NCBI GenBank assembly: GCA_905221605.1
Contig: CAJNDS010002346.1
Location: forward strand, 1,000,740-1,064,739
DNA from: Symbiodinium natans
Lineage: Eukaryota; Sar; Dinophyceae; Suessiales; Symbiodiniaceae
Length of the DNA stretch: 64,000 bases
Direction of reading: 5' to 3'
This document shows positions 1-10,559 of this stretch, one piece after another. Each line of letters starts with the position of its first letter. Position 1 is the stretch's first letter. The notes below the pieces were generated by a model. It was not told where the DNA came from, did no database searches, and saw only the letters and a program-made list of their open reading frames with translations. Position numbers and translations under genes: made by a program.

Positions 1-516
<516 letters not shown>

Positions 517-1000
517 TAGAGGATAGTTTGAAGGCTTGCAAAAGGCTTTCAGGACTTCCAAAATTATTCACGAAGCCATTTGCTCAAAGGCTTCGCGCAC
601 TTCTTTGGAAACGCTGCAGCTCGGAAATGTTCCCAAAAAGGCCTGTCAAATGAAGGTCTTTAAAGGCAACTTCCGAAAATGCACCCCCCGGGGTTCGAGC
701 CCGGGGCCTCGGGTCACAAGCTCAATCGCTTTGCCACTAGGCCATTTGGTTTGTGCCTCTTCAGCGTCGAAGAAGCAAATAATCGAGATTGAAGCTTGAG
801 ATTGAGCTTTTTGGGCCCGGCTCGGGTCCCGATCGCGTTTTCCCAATTTGTCCTTTTCGGACTTGCGTCATGGGGACTCCCCAAACCCCGTCAGTGGGCC
901 TTCTTCAAGCCGTTCTGAAAGCCCTCGGGACCCCAAACAGACTCGGCACGTTTTGATCAACAGGAAGTAAAGAAGTCCAAGTGGCTCAAAGCCTTTGCAA
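517..1000. other. Repeat-flanking unique sequence with SINE-like part
   Basis: Between the microsatellite and the first satellite. It starts with a diverged piece of the satellite (AAGGCTTGCAAAAGGCTTTC near 530) and holds the tRNA-like segment listed separately. Small open frames on both strands have no recognisable protein features. Confidence 0.5.
680..748 (-). repeat. tRNA-like (SINE head) with Pol III A and B boxes
   Basis: Read on the minus strand, TGGCCTAGTGG (734-744) matches the Pol III A-box consensus TRGCNNAGYNGG, and GGCTCGAACCC (691-701) matches the B box with one change. Spacing is tRNA-like. A T-arm stem-loop (CCGGG/CCCGG) can be drawn, but the would-be acceptor arms do not pair and no good anticodon stem forms. 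A tRNA-derived SINE head or decayed tRNA is therefore likelier than a working tRNA. Confidence 0.45.
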
Positions 1001-2110
1001 GGATATTTTGAAGGCTTGCAGAAGGTAATTAAAAAGCGCTGTATGAGTTAATCGGGAATTGGCACATTTGGATCAAATCCTGATGCAGGGACCTTTTGGG
1101 ACCTTCCAAAAGCCTTCAGAAAGCCATCTACAAGGCTTGTCCAAGTGGCTCAAAGCCTTTGCAAGGATATTTTGAAGGCTTGCAGAAGGTAATTAACAAG
1201 CCTTGCTGAGGCCGTTTTGGGAGTTTCGGGACCCTCCAAGCCGCAATTGGAAAGCGCTGTGTGAGTTCATTGGGAATTGGCGCATTTGGATCAAATCCTG
1301 GTGCAGGGACCTTTTGGGACCTTCCAAAAGCCTTCGTAAAGCCATTCACAAGGCTTGTCCAAGTGGCTCAAAGCCTTTGCAAGGATATTTTGAAGGCTTG
1401 CAGAAGGCTTTAACAAGCCTCGCTGAAGCCGTTTTGGGAGTTTCGGGACCCTCCAAGCCGCAATTGGAAAGCGCTGTATGAGTTAATCGGGAATTGGCAC
1501 ATTTGGATCAAATCCTAATGCAGGGACCTTTTGGGACTTTCCAAAAGCCTTCAGAAAGCCATTTACAAGGCTTGTCCAAGTGGCTCAAACCCTTTGCAAG
1601 GATATTTTGAAGTCTTGCAGAAGGCTTTAACAAGCCTCGCTAAAGCCGTTTTGGGAGTTTCGGGACCCTCCAAGCCGCAATTGGAAATCGCTGTATGAGT
1701 TGATTGGGAATTGGCACATTTGGATCAAATCCTAATGCAGGGACCTTTTGGGACTTTCCAAAAGCCTTCAGAAAGCCATTGACAAGGCTTGTCCAGCCTT
1801 TGCAAGGATAATGTGAAGGCTTGCAGAAGGCTTTAACAAGCGTCTGGACCTTCCAAGCCGCAATTGGTAAGGTTTGTATGAGTTCATTGGGAATGGGCAC
1901 ATTTGGATCAAATCCTGGAGTAGGGGACCTTTTGGGACCTTGCAAAAGCCTTCGCAAAGCCATTTACAAGGATTGTCCAAGCGGCTCAAAGCCTGCGCAA
2001 GGATATTTTGAAGGCTTGCAGAAGGCTTTAACAAGCCTTGCTGAAGCGGTTTTGGGAGTTTCGGGACCCTCCAAGCCGCAATTATAAGCGCTGTGTGAGT
2101 TCATTGGGAA
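1001..2110 (+). repeat. Satellite A, ~217-bp tandem repeat
   Basis: The marker GGATATTTTGAAGGCTTGCA recurs at 1001, 1165, 1383, 1600, 1806 (diverged) and 2001, giving spacings of 164, 218, 217, 206 and 195 bp. Each unit also carries TTTCGGGACCCTCCAAGCCG and CATTTGGATCAAATCCT. Open frames run through on both strands but are only translations of the repeat; no protein family is recognisable. Confidence 0.93.
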
Positions 2111-3560
2111 TTGGCGCATTTGGATCAACTCCTGGTGCAGGGGCCTTTTGCTTTGGAGACCCGAAGCTTGGAGCTAGCTTTTTTAAAGGTTCTCAGGCCG
2201 AGGCCCGCATTAATCGAGGGCCACGAATTAATCGGGTGGGCCAGGGGCCGAAAAGGGATACCCTTAGAAACCTTGGGAAAATGGTTTTTCTAGATAGATT
2301 TTGAATTAAAAACCATCTGTTCCTGAAGGCTTGGGATTTTGGAATTTTGTGGCTGCTGCTTGCTTGCTTTGGAGACCCGAAGCTTGGAGCTGCCTTTTTT
2401 AAAGGTTCTCAGGCCGAGGCCCGCATTAATCGAGGGCCACGAATTAATCGGGTGGGCTAGGGGCCGAAAAGGGATACCCTTAGAAACCTTGAGAAAATGG
2501 TTTTTCTAGATAGATTTTCAATTCAAAACCATCTGTTCCTGAAGGCTTGGGATTTTGGAATTTTGTGACTGCTGCTTGCTTGCTTTGGAGACCCGAAGCT
2601 TGGAGCTGCCTTTTTTCAAGGTTCCCAGGCCGAGGCCCGCATTAATCGAGGCCGAAAAGGGATATCCTTAGAAACATTGAGAAAATGGTTTTTTAGATGG
2701 ATTTTCAGTTCAAAATTATCTGTTCCTGAAGGCTTGGAATTTTGTAATTTTGGGGCTGCTGCTTGCTTTGGAGGCTCGAAGCTTGGAGCTGGCTTGTTTA
2801 AAGGTTCCCGGGCCGAGGCCCGCATTAATCGAGGCCGAAAAGGGATATCCTTAGAAACATTAAGAAAATGGTTTTGTAGATGGATTTTCAATTCAAAATT
2901 ATCTGTTCCTGAAGGCCTGGAATTTTGTAATTTTGGGGCTGCTGCTTGCTTTGGAGACCCGAAGCTTGGAGCTAGCTTTTTTAAAGGTTCTCAGGCCGAG
3001 GCCCGCATTAATCGAGGGCCACGAATTAATCGGGTAGGCTAGGGGCCGAAAAGGGATACCCTTAGAAACCTTGGGAAAATGGTTTTTCTAGATAAATTTT
3101 CAATTCAAAACCATGTGTTCCTGAAGGCTTGGAATTTTGTGACTGCTGCTTGCTTGCTTTGGAGACCCGAAGCTTGGAGCTGGCTTGTTTAAAGGTTCCC
3201 GGGCCGAGGCCCGCATTAATCGAGGGCCACGAATTAATCGGGTGGGTCAGGGGCCGAAAAGGGATACCTTAGAAACCTTGGGAAAATGGTTTTTCTAGAT
3301 AGATTTTCAATTCAAAACCATCTGTTCCGGAAGGCTTGGGATTTTGGAATTTTGTGGCTGCTGCTGCTTGCTTTGGAGGCTCGAAGCTTGGAGCTGGCTT
3401 GTTTAAAGGTTCCCGGGCCGAGGCCCGCATTAATCGAGGGCTGCGAATTAATCGGGTGGGCCAGGGGCCGAACAGGGATACTCTTAGAAGCCATGAGAAA
3501 ACGGTTTTTCAAGATAATTCAGGCTTGGGATTTTCTTATTGCTGCTTGTTTTGGTAGTTG
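2111..3560 (+). repeat. Satellite B, 183-217-bp tandem repeat
   Basis: Seven units marked by GCCCGCATTAATCGAG at 2203, 2419, 2635, 2818, 3001, 3209 and 3423 (spacings 216, 216, 183, 183, 208, 214). The shorter units lack an internal segment containing GAATTAATCGGGTGGG. The unit is unrelated to satellite A by eye, although the full-length period is almost the same. No recognisable coding potential. Confidence 0.93.
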
Positions 3561-4125
3561 GAATCGGAAGTAGTGGCAGTAGTAGTCGTCGTCGTCTTTT
3601 GCAGCATGAGTGGGAGCCATGCTAGCTGATTGGTGAGAGCACTTGGAGATGAGCTCGCAGCAAACGTAAGGATCATCGTGTCACCCTTACAACATCCTCA
3701 TGAGGGCACGTCCGGTCTAATCGGGAGGGGAGTTCCCTATAGTTGAGGGTTTGGGGTTTAGGGCTCGAGGGCTTTCGCGGTCCCAAGCGTATCATCCTCA
3801 AAAAAGTGTACATGAGGGCAGGTCCCGTCCGATCGGGGGGGGAGTTCACTAGTTGAGGGTTTGGGACTTAGGGCAGTAGAGTCACAAGCATGTCATCCTC
3901 AAAAGAAATCTCTTGGAATCTACTTGAGGGCAATTCCGACCCAATCGGTGGGGGGAGTTCACTAGTTGAGGGTTTGGGGCTTGAGGGCTCGCACACATCT
4001 CATCCTAAAAAAAAAATCACATGAGGCCAGGACCGGTCTAATCGGGGGGGTTGACTAATCGGACGGGCGGGCATTTTCGGGAGGTGGACCGGTCTAATCC
4101 GGGGGTATTATTAATACGTTACGAA
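3561..4125 (+). repeat. ~95-110-bp degenerate tandem repeat
   Basis: After a short GTA/GTC patch (3565-3600), four units share CATCCTCA...ATGAGGGCA...TCTAATCGGGGGG...AGTTCACTAGTTGAGGG and a telomere-like TTTGGGGTTTAGGG. Units begin near 3690, 3800, 3892 and 4002. No gene seen. Confidence 0.8.
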
Positions 4126-4238
4126 CATTACTCACCGTAATTCGCACACTTCTGACTGTCCCGCTTACACTTTCACGGGGGTAGCCACGAGAGCTGTCCC
4201 TGGCAGGCTTGACGTTTCGAATGCCTGAGAGAGAGAGA

Positions 4239-4290
4239 GGGTTTAGGGTTTAGGGTTTAGGGTTTAGGGTTTAGGGTTTAGGGTTTAGGG
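4239..4290 (+). repeat. Interstitial telomeric block (TTTAGGG)7
   Basis: Seven TTTAGGG units preceded by a short GA repeat (GAGAGAGAGA). The block ends directly at an exon-like segment (AGTCCACCTCC). Confidence 0.97.
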
Positions 4291-4400
4291 AGTCCACCTC
4301 CACCTTCCCTTGAGGCGGAGCTGCTCGCGGCGGCGGAGGCGGCGGCGGCTCAAGCCAAGGAGGAGGGGGACGGACAGCCGGAGGCCTCCGCGATGACTGC
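4291..4400 (+). CDS. Exon-like fragment, Ala/Glu-rich
   Basis: One frame is open throughout and reads PPPPSLEAELLAAAEAA then AQAKEEGDGQPEASAM, a composition typical of real low-complexity coding sequence and not of the neighbouring repeats. It lies exactly between a telomeric block (whose TTTAGGGAG could serve as acceptor) and a MITE starting at 4401. This is a candidate internal exon with telomeric and MITE introns on its two sides. Protein family unknown. Confidence 0.38.
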
Positions 4401-4572
4401 AATTTGCTCAAGAACCTCCCCCAAAAATCCTATATTGCCCTTGGAAGAATATTATATATATACACACACACACACACTTTTTTGTTTAGTTTTTGGATAA
4501 ATAGTCCCCATATTGCCCTTGCACGGAAGAATATCTGTTATTTTTTTGGGCTCTTAAGCAAATAGTAGTAGA
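4401..4572. mobile_element. MITE family C (TIR TATTTGCTTAAGAACC)
   Basis: Inverted ends AATTTGCTCAAGAACC and GGCTCTTAAGCAAATAGT, with internal sub-ends ATATTGCCCTTGGAAGAAT and ATATTGCCCTTGCACGGAAG. A CA/TA microsatellite sits in the middle. Related copies lie at 11710, 14335, 32110, 48281 and 59420. Confidence 0.75.
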
Positions 4573-4737
4573 CGACGGATTCCAGGCATGTTGGGGTTCT
4601 TTTGAAGGTACACCCATTTCTGTAGACCCCCTTAGGCATTCAAAATATCATGATTGTTAAGGTTCTAAGGGGAGTATCGATTTTTTTTGGGAAGTGCCCA
4701 GAAAGTGTGTGCTCATAAGGCCCGCCTTGTTGAATAG

Positions 4738-4935
4738 TCTAAGGGTAGTTACATTGTCCCTGAGTATAGTCCCTTGCCTTGTTTAAAGGGTTCTGAAGTA
4801 TAGGTCCTTGGGTTGTATGGAGTATATAAGGACTTCCAGAAGAAATGGAAAGGCCCCCTCTTAGAGAACCCCGGAAGAGGGGGCGACACTAAGCATTTTG
4901 GGTACACAGGAACCACCCCCCATTTCTCCATTTCA
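4738..4935. mobile_element. MITE family B copy, 5' part
   Basis: Begins CTAAGGGTAGTTACATTGTC and continues with TAAAGGGTTCTGAAGTATAG and GTATATAAGG, as in copies at 13024, 28084 and 32563. The 3' half has diverged from the family. Confidence 0.6.
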
Positions 4936-5590
4936 GTAAGCAAATGCGGCCCTTGACTCCGAATCAGAAGTCTGAACGCAGTCAGGGCGGAGAAGACGAC
5001 CAGGACGATGATGGCGATGACGATGACGAGGATGCCTTGCTTGAGGTCGGGGATGCGCCGAAGCAGGCTGCAGAGTTTCCGGCATTGAGCTTGTGTCTGC
5101 AAGCCACAGTTTTAATCGCTGAGTTTCTAAAAATCTTGTGTTTCTGTGGGCACTTGAGCTGATAGTGTATGCAGCGACAGGCATCCAGCCGGCCGGCCAG
5201 TCGCACAGCCAGTCGGCCAGCCAGTCGGCCGGCCAGCCGGCCGGCAAGCCAGCTGGCCAGTCCGGCCAGTCGGACAGCTACTTACTTAGCCAAGAGCTGA
5301 ACTTTAAACTTTTTGGGTTTCCTTATTTAGTAGGAACAATAAAGTTTAGCCATTTTTTTCCCTTCGTTATTGGAGAAGTAAGGCTAGTCGGCCGGCCAGT
5401 CAGCCCGAAGGGAAAGCAACTGCTCCTGACCCCGGCAACGTGTCTGAGGGGGAGGGGGAAGGACCCGCAGAGAGTGGGCGCATGCTTTCTCACCATGTGT
5501 TGCTCTGCCATGCTTTTCTTGTCTGCATGTTTTGGATCCAAGAGGACCTGAGGATCTGCCCCAGCCGTGCCTTGGCTGATAGCATTTCTT
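4936..5590 (+). other. Low-complexity stretch with GGCCAGCCAGTC minisatellite
   Basis: 4985-5035 reads as an Asp/Glu-rich tract (EDDQDDDGDDDDED). 5186-5275 is a minisatellite of CCAGTCGGCCAGCCAGTCGG-like units, also seen once at 5388. Open frames here reach 137 codons, but the sequence is repetitive and no family is recognisable. A coding exon cannot be excluded. Confidence 0.45.
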
Positions 5591-5591
5591 T

Positions 5592-6080
5592 TAGGGTTTA
5601 GGGTTTAGGGTTTAGGGGTTTAGGGGTTTAGGGGTTTAGGGGTTTAGGGGTTTAGGGGTTTGGGGGTTTAGGTGTTTAGGGTAGAGGGTTTAGGGACGCA
5701 GTCCAGTTGCAAAAAGGGTTTAGGGTCCAGCTGCCACTTCTGGGGCGTTAAGTGCCTGCAGAAATCGTTAACCTCGGGCCGTACACCCTTACATCCAAAC
5801 CCCTAGACACCTAAGCCTCTACAATCCCAGACCCTGAAACCTTAAACCCTAAACCCCAAACCCTAAACCCTAAACCCTAAACCCGAAACCCTAAACCCTA
5901 AACCCTAAACCCTAAAACCCCGACCCCCCATCCCGTGCGCCAAACGAGCGCTCAGGCCGGAGGGGGAGGAGGAGGAGGAGCAGGAGGAGGATGAGGAGGT
6001 GGAGCCAGCCAACGCCTCAGTGAATAGGGTTTAGGGTTTAGGGTGTAATAAGGGTTTAGGGTTTAGGGCTTAGGGCTAAG
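5592..6080. repeat. Three interstitial telomeric blocks of alternating strand
   Basis: G-strand block 5592-5690, where many units are the octamer TTTAGGGG; C-strand block 5841-5928 (CCCTAAA with AACCCCAAA variants); G-strand block 6025-6080. Strand switches twice within 500 bp. Confidence 0.95.
5942..6024 (+). CDS. Exon-like fragment, Glu-rich
   Basis: One frame reads KRALRPEGEEEEEQEEDEEV and then EPANASVNR with no stop. It is bordered by telomeric blocks on both sides (C-strand left, G-strand right). Candidate exon, or a decayed remnant of one; no family recognised. Confidence 0.33.
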
Positions 6081-6957
6081 GGGTGCCCTGAACCCTGAGA
6101 GCTCACATCCTAAACGACTTGAAAGCTGCACGGTCGGGTTGCCCAAAGAGCCCAAGACCATGCACCATACGGGCGTGCTGGCACTTGGCACGGGCTCCCG
6201 CAGCGAATAGGGATAAGGGATGGCCTGACTCGGGGAGGAGATCTCAATACCCTTTCATAATCTGTATGGGTTCATGGGTATATTCCCCTTGGAAATCTGT
6301 TTGGGCCTATGGGTATGTGCTTGCCCTTTCCATTCCGTTGATTTGTTTGAGGCACTCCCTGGTGTACCCCTAAGCATGTCGTAACGTTGGGTTCTGAAGT
6401 GAACTGTGCAAAGCATTCTCTCTACAGTTGCCCCGCGGAGCATGGTTAGACGGGTGGCAAAAAAGTGCAGAAACCCTAACTCATCTCTTTGTCTGTGCCC
6501 CGGATGGCAACATAGTCTATTCCCTAATCTCGATGTCTCAAACGCCTGCAAACTGAACAGGGTAGCAGGGCTTGGCAGTCAGGGTTTAGGGTCTAGGGCC
6601 TAAACCCAAGTCCTGAACCTTAAACCTCACCAAAAACAACCCAACAGAATAGTCCTCAACCCTAAGCCCTTGCCTACTTGTGTGAGTGCGAGAGTCGAAA
6701 CCCTAACCCCACGCCCCAAACCTCGAATGCCGCCCCAAGCTCGCAGCCCCAGCCCTCCGGCGAACAAGTAGCCCTAAACCAACAAACCCATGAGCCCCAT
6801 CCACCCATACACTTCGAAGCCCCTAGAAAAACCCATAGCCCTAAATACACCCATAGCCTAAACAAACCCAGAAATCCCTACCTAACAGACCCATCATGAC
6901 CCTAAATAAGCCCACATTCCCCCCCACCCCCTCCTCCCTAGCCAATGAAAAGAAGCT
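6081..6957. other. Mixed sequence with A-tailed repeat (family F)
   Basis: 6372-6475 is a copy of dispersed repeat family F, ending GAGCATGGTTAGACGGGTGG followed by an A run; related copies are at 10893 and 33160. The rest is diverged CCCTAA-rich sequence (6600-6957) and a stretch (6115-6370) without recognisable features. No gene is called. Confidence 0.55.
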
Positions 6958-6962
6958 AAACC

Positions 6963-7043
<81 letters not shown>

Positions 7044-7112
7044 ACCCTAAACCCTCAACCCTCAACCCTCAACCCTCAACCCTAAACCCTAAACCCTAAA
7101 ACCCTAAACCCA
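6958..7112 (-). repeat. Telomere-variant block (CCCTCAA)n then (CCCTAAA)n
   Basis: About sixteen units of the variant heptamer CCCTCAA, with a switch to CCCTAAA near the right end. It ends AACCCAG directly before an exon-like segment. Confidence 0.95.
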
Positions 7113-7113
7113 G

Positions 7114-7208
7114 GCCGATGAGCCCTGGCCCCCGGAGTCCATGGTGGATCGGTACCCGCACCTTTGCTTCGCTCCTTGGCGGTTTGAGGTTTCGCGGCCG
7201 GAGTTGGG
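7114..7208 (+). CDS. Exon-like fragment
   Basis: Open frame reading ADEPWPPESMVDRYPHLCF then APWRFEVSRPEL. It begins right after CAG at the end of the telomeric block, a plausible acceptor, and ends where MITE family G begins. The residue composition is protein-like. Family not recognised. Confidence 0.42.
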
Positions 7209-7342
7209 GATGTTCCCCCTCATACCTACAGTCCTGAAAAGGGATTAGGGTTTAGGGTTTTAGGGTTTAGGGTTTAGGGTTTAGGGTTTCCCCCTATTAT
7301 AATCCCTATGAAGGACTGTTCGTATAAGGGGGAACGTCCTAA
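7206..7342. mobile_element. MITE family G with an internal telomeric block
   Basis: Inverted ends: GGATGTTCCCCCTCATAC...ACAGTCCT on the left and AGGACTGTTCGTATAAGGGG...AACGTCC on the right are reverse complements with few changes. Between them lies (TTTAGGG)n at about 7244-7290. A second copy without the telomeric block lies at 57828-57912. Confidence 0.72.
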
Positions 7343-7886
7343 GGCACGAGGCCAAAACGGTAGTCTGCATTCTTTTTTGACTCCTGCAAGGTTCACAGGA
7401 GTTCTTAGCTAAGTGTAGTTGGGGATCTGCGCTGTAGTTGGGATCACCTGCATGTGGTCAGATGAGAAGGAGCGTTCTGACCCCAGTTATGACCAAATAG
7501 TCCAAGGAACCTTTGCTGTAGGGTCTTGTTTCTTCTTGGCGTGCCAGCAGTCTGACTAGGCGGGTTCCCTAAACCCTAGACCCGAAACGAAACCCGAAAC
7601 CAAAAAGCCCAAACTCTTAGGGTTTTGGAGGTAAGCTGTGGTCCTTGAGCTGGCAGGAAAGAGCATGCGCATCGACCGAAACCCCCACCCTTCCACCCAT
7701 AAGCTAGGGCCTGGAGTAGGCTCTTATTCCCTTTTTTTAGGGTTTAGGCTCCCTTATACGTCCCAACAAAAAGGGCATCCTGTTTTTCCTAGGTTACTTT
7801 TGGGTCTGGAAACCTTAAGGCCTGAACTCATAAACCCATAGTTGGCCCAGGACCTCTTCTTCGAATTTGAGCCCGCATGGAAGGCT
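7343..7886. other. Unique-looking sequence plus MITE family E copy
   Basis: 7697-7815 resembles family E (TAGGCTCTTATTCCC, AAAAAGGGCATCCTG, CCTAGGTTACTT), with an internal TTTAGGGTTTAGG. The rest shows short open frames only and nothing recognisable. Confidence 0.5.
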
Positions 7887-8180
7887 GGGGTTTAGGGTTT
7901 AGAGTTTAGGGTTTAGGGTTTAGCTTGGGGATCAGAGGGCCAGGATTCACCTTAAACCCTACACCCTAAACTCTAAGAATCATCTTTGCAAAAGACAAAG
8001 CCCTCCGCCGGTTTGGGGTTTTGGGCGGTTAGGGACCCCGAAACCCTAAGCCCTAAACCCTAAACCCGAAACCCTAAACCCTAAACCCCAAACCCGAAAC
8101 CCTAAGCCCAACCCTATACCCTAAACCCTAAACCCTAAACCCTAAACCCTAAACCCTAAACCCTAAACCCTAAACCCGAA
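7887..8180. repeat. Telomeric blocks, G strand then C strand
   Basis: Short G-strand block 7887-7925, then a C-strand block 8038-8180 of CCCTAAA with AACCCGAAA and AACCCCAAA variants. Confidence 0.95.
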
Positions 8181-8188
8181 GACAGCAG

Positions 8189-8260
8189 GACACCGACCCG
8201 GGCGTGCGCCTCGAGGCCCTGGGCGCCCTGGAGTCGCTGGCCGCGCGAGCGCCTTCCTGA
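8189..8260 (+). CDS. Exon-like fragment, HEAT/ARM-like helix
   Basis: Starts after CAG just beyond the telomeric block; reads DTDPGVRLEALGALESLAAR then APS and a stop. The pattern D-x-x-V-R-x-x-A-L-x-A-L-x-x-L-A resembles the B helix of a HEAT repeat. A similar short segment lies at 16024-16110. Both could belong to one HEAT-repeat gene broken up by telomeric introns, but a single helix is weak evidence. Confidence 0.35.
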   Translation, partial: DTDPGVRLEALGALESLAARAPS

Positions 8261-8282
8261 GCGCTACCTCAGGGTTTGGGGG

Positions 8283-8375
8283 GCTTTGCGTTTAGGGTTT
8301 AGGATTTGGGGTTTAGGGTTTAGGGTTTAGGGTTTAGGGTTTAGGGTTTAGGGTTTAGGGGGCTTTGCGTTTAGG
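8283..8375 (+). repeat. Telomeric block (TTTAGGG)n
   Basis: G-strand block flanked on both sides by the same short sequence GGGGGCTTTGCGTTTAGG (8278 and 8358), a possible duplication. Immediately right is a copy of a short repeat (GGGGTCTATTTCAGGGGTCC, 8389-8436) also seen at 30766-30808. Confidence 0.93.
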
Positions 8376-8526
8376 GGGGGCCTACAATTTAGGGGTCTAT
8401 TTCAGGGGTCCCCTATTTTCATAAACCCCCCATGTTGGTGCATCTTATGATGGAAAAATTTTGAAAACACCTGGCAAAGCCTTGCACCCGCCCAAGGCCC
8501 GCCCGCAAGATTCACGGTCAAAGCCC

Positions 8527-8952
8527 AGAAAACCCTAACCCTAAACCCTAACCCTAAACCCTAACCCTAAACCCTAAGCCCTAAGCCCTAAGCCCTAAGC
8601 CCTAAACCCTAAACCCTAAACCCTAAACCCTAAACCCCAAACCCCCGTAAGTGTCTCTCCCGAGCTGCAGGGCGACCGGCGTGCCCTTGGGGCGCTGCTC
8701 CTATCTCTCAGAGACTTGGCAGCCTCGTGGTGCCCTCTTCCCCGCTTTTTTTTGGGTTCAAGGTTCCCTATTGCAAAGAAACCAGCCCAAAACCCTCCCT
8801 AAACCCTAAACCCTAAACCCTAAACCCTAAACCCTAAACCCTAAACCCTAAACCCTAAACCCTAAACCCTAAACCCTAAACCCGAAACCCTAAACCCTAA
8901 ACCCTAAACCATAAACCCTAAACCCTAAACTAAACCCTAAACCCTAAACCTG
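8527..8952 (-). repeat. Two C-strand telomeric blocks
   Basis: 8527-8645 (including CCCTAACCCTAAACC and CCCTAAG variants) and 8798-8952 (about 20 near-perfect CCCTAAA units). The 150 bp between them has a short open frame (GDRRALGALLLSLRDLAA, 8670-8725) that could be an exon remnant. Confidence 0.95.
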
Positions 8953-9890
8953 TATGATAATATATGGTTGCTGGGCTACCAAGGAGACGAGGATTCCGAG
9001 GCACAGCGCCAACCGCGGCTGATTCTGTTGGGATGTCTGTGGGTTCAGGGTTCGGGGTTCAGGGTGTAAGGTTTAAGGTTTGGGGTAGGGTTTAGGGTTT
9101 AGGGTTGAGGGTTCCAGGTTCACGGTTCAGGGTTTAGGGGTAGCAAGTACTGGCTACAAACGGGTTTAGGGCAGAGGTTTTAGGGTTGTGGCTTTGGGCA
9201 GAAGGGTTTAGGGATTATTTGGGTTAGGGTCTAGGGTTTCGAGTTTTGGTTTCGGGATTTAAGGTGAGCATGTCAGTCTTTTTTCAAACAAGACTGTTCA
9301 AAAGGAGTTAGGTAGTTCTCTAAACTAGGTTCCCTTTGTAGGTCCCTAAATAGTACAGGCACCTTATCAAAACAGGCCCCCAGAGAGAGGGGCCCTTATT
9401 CAGAGAACGACCCATGTACTGTTTAGAGTTCGGGTTTTGGTTCGGTGCGGGCATGCGGCATGTGTTCCATTCTACTTTGACCTTTGACTTGGGTTTCAGG
9501 TCTTCCACAATGGTCTGGAAGACTCTGGCTTGGTTTTGAGCTTCGTAAGGGTAAGCGCATAAGGGGCTCCTTTTTGGGAAGTTCCAGCGGCTCGCCCTTG
9601 GCAGGTGTGTTCGCAAGCTATGCAAAGCTTCATGTCTCTGTATGAGCACGTGCCTGGCGATCTTGCTATTGCGACCGGTGCTGCAGCAAGCTTTGCATCT
9701 GCTTCACGGGTTCCTTCCCATTCAAGGACATCCCCCCAGGAACCCACCCCAAAACGGACACGCTAGGAAGATAGCAGCAGTGGGACTAAAGATGACCCCG
9801 GTCCCTGGATTCCTACAAGTGCACCTAAGCATCGGGTTTTCTTTTTTCTTCATGAGGGTTTATTTCGGGTGGGTGCCGTTCGTCAAAGAA
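8953..9890. other. Degenerate telomeric sequence and unassigned sequence
   Basis: 8955-8985 is a fragment of MITE family E (TATGGTTGCTGGGCTACCAA). 9045-9240 is diverged G-strand telomeric DNA. 9300-9890 has overlapping open frames on both strands, none with a recognisable family or clear coding signal. Confidence 0.45.
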
Positions 9891-9891
9891 T

Positions 9892-10065
9892 ATGCGGGGG
9901 CTCCCCAACATTCGGCTTTACCTCTTCGAGGGGTCCCTATACAGGGGACCCCTGTTCTGGGAGATGCTCAAAGAGTACACGTATGCTGCCTGGAGGCCCT
10001 ACAATGCCCTGCAACTTGCCCCGGCGCTGTTCATGTTGCTTAGGTCATCGCCGTGGCTCAGATGA
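9892..10065 (+). CDS. Exon-like fragment, 57 codons
   Basis: Reads MRGLPNIRLYLFEGSLYRGP, then LFWEMLKEYTYAAWRPYNAL, then QLAPALFMLL. Aromatic and hydrophobic residues are spaced as in a genuine membrane-associated protein. The next frame continues as VIAVAQMMMAGSNVLLGFLQ (10044-10105), a probable membrane helix, so a small indel or unrecognised splice may separate the two parts. Family not identified. Confidence 0.42.
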   Translation: MRGLPNIRLYLFEGSLYRGPLFWEMLKEYTYAAWRPYNALQLAPALFMLLRSSPWLR

Positions 10066-10370
10066 TGATGGCGGGAAGCAACGTGCTGCTCGGCTTCCTC
10101 CAAGGGCGTTGGGTGTTTAGGGTCTAGGGTTTAGGGTTTAGGGTTGCTCCATCGGCTGCTGTCCATGTAAACCGCTTGCCTTCGGAGCTGCCATGCTCCA
10201 GGTTGGTGTGTTGGTCTTTCTCTAACCCTAAACCGTAAACCCTAAACCCTGTTCGCCAAACAAGTCCCTAAATATGATTTCTTCTAGCCCTTACGCACCC
10301 CGAAATGGAGGGGACGCTGGCCAGATGCGCTCCACCGTCGGTTTTTAATGTGGGGCCCGTTCAAGGCATT

Positions 10371-10457
10371 TAGCCTTAGGGCCTTAGGGCCTTAGGGCCT
10401 TAGGGCCTTAGGGCCTTAGGGCCTTAGAGCCTTAGGGCCTTAGGGCCTTAGGGCCTA
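10371..10457. repeat. Octamer array (CCTTAGGG)n
   Basis: About ten copies of the near-palindromic octamer CCTTAGGG, one of them AGAGCCTT. It looks like a telomere-derived variant that has been separately amplified. Confidence 0.92.
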
Positions 10458-10559
10458 AGACCTGGCAGGTTTAGGGTTTAGAGTCTAGAGTTTAGGGTTT
10501 TCCCACACCTTCACCATGAACCTCCGCACCGCTCGGATCTCCCAAAATTGGCTTAAGTA

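Noticed and set aside
1128-2304. Open frames of 73-107 codons in satellite A
   Set aside because: They repeat with the satellite period on both strands and lack any family signature.
5138-5551. 137-codon frame with QPAGQSHSQSASQSAGQ
   Set aside because: Translation of a GGCCAGCCAGTC minisatellite; I could not separate coding from repeat.
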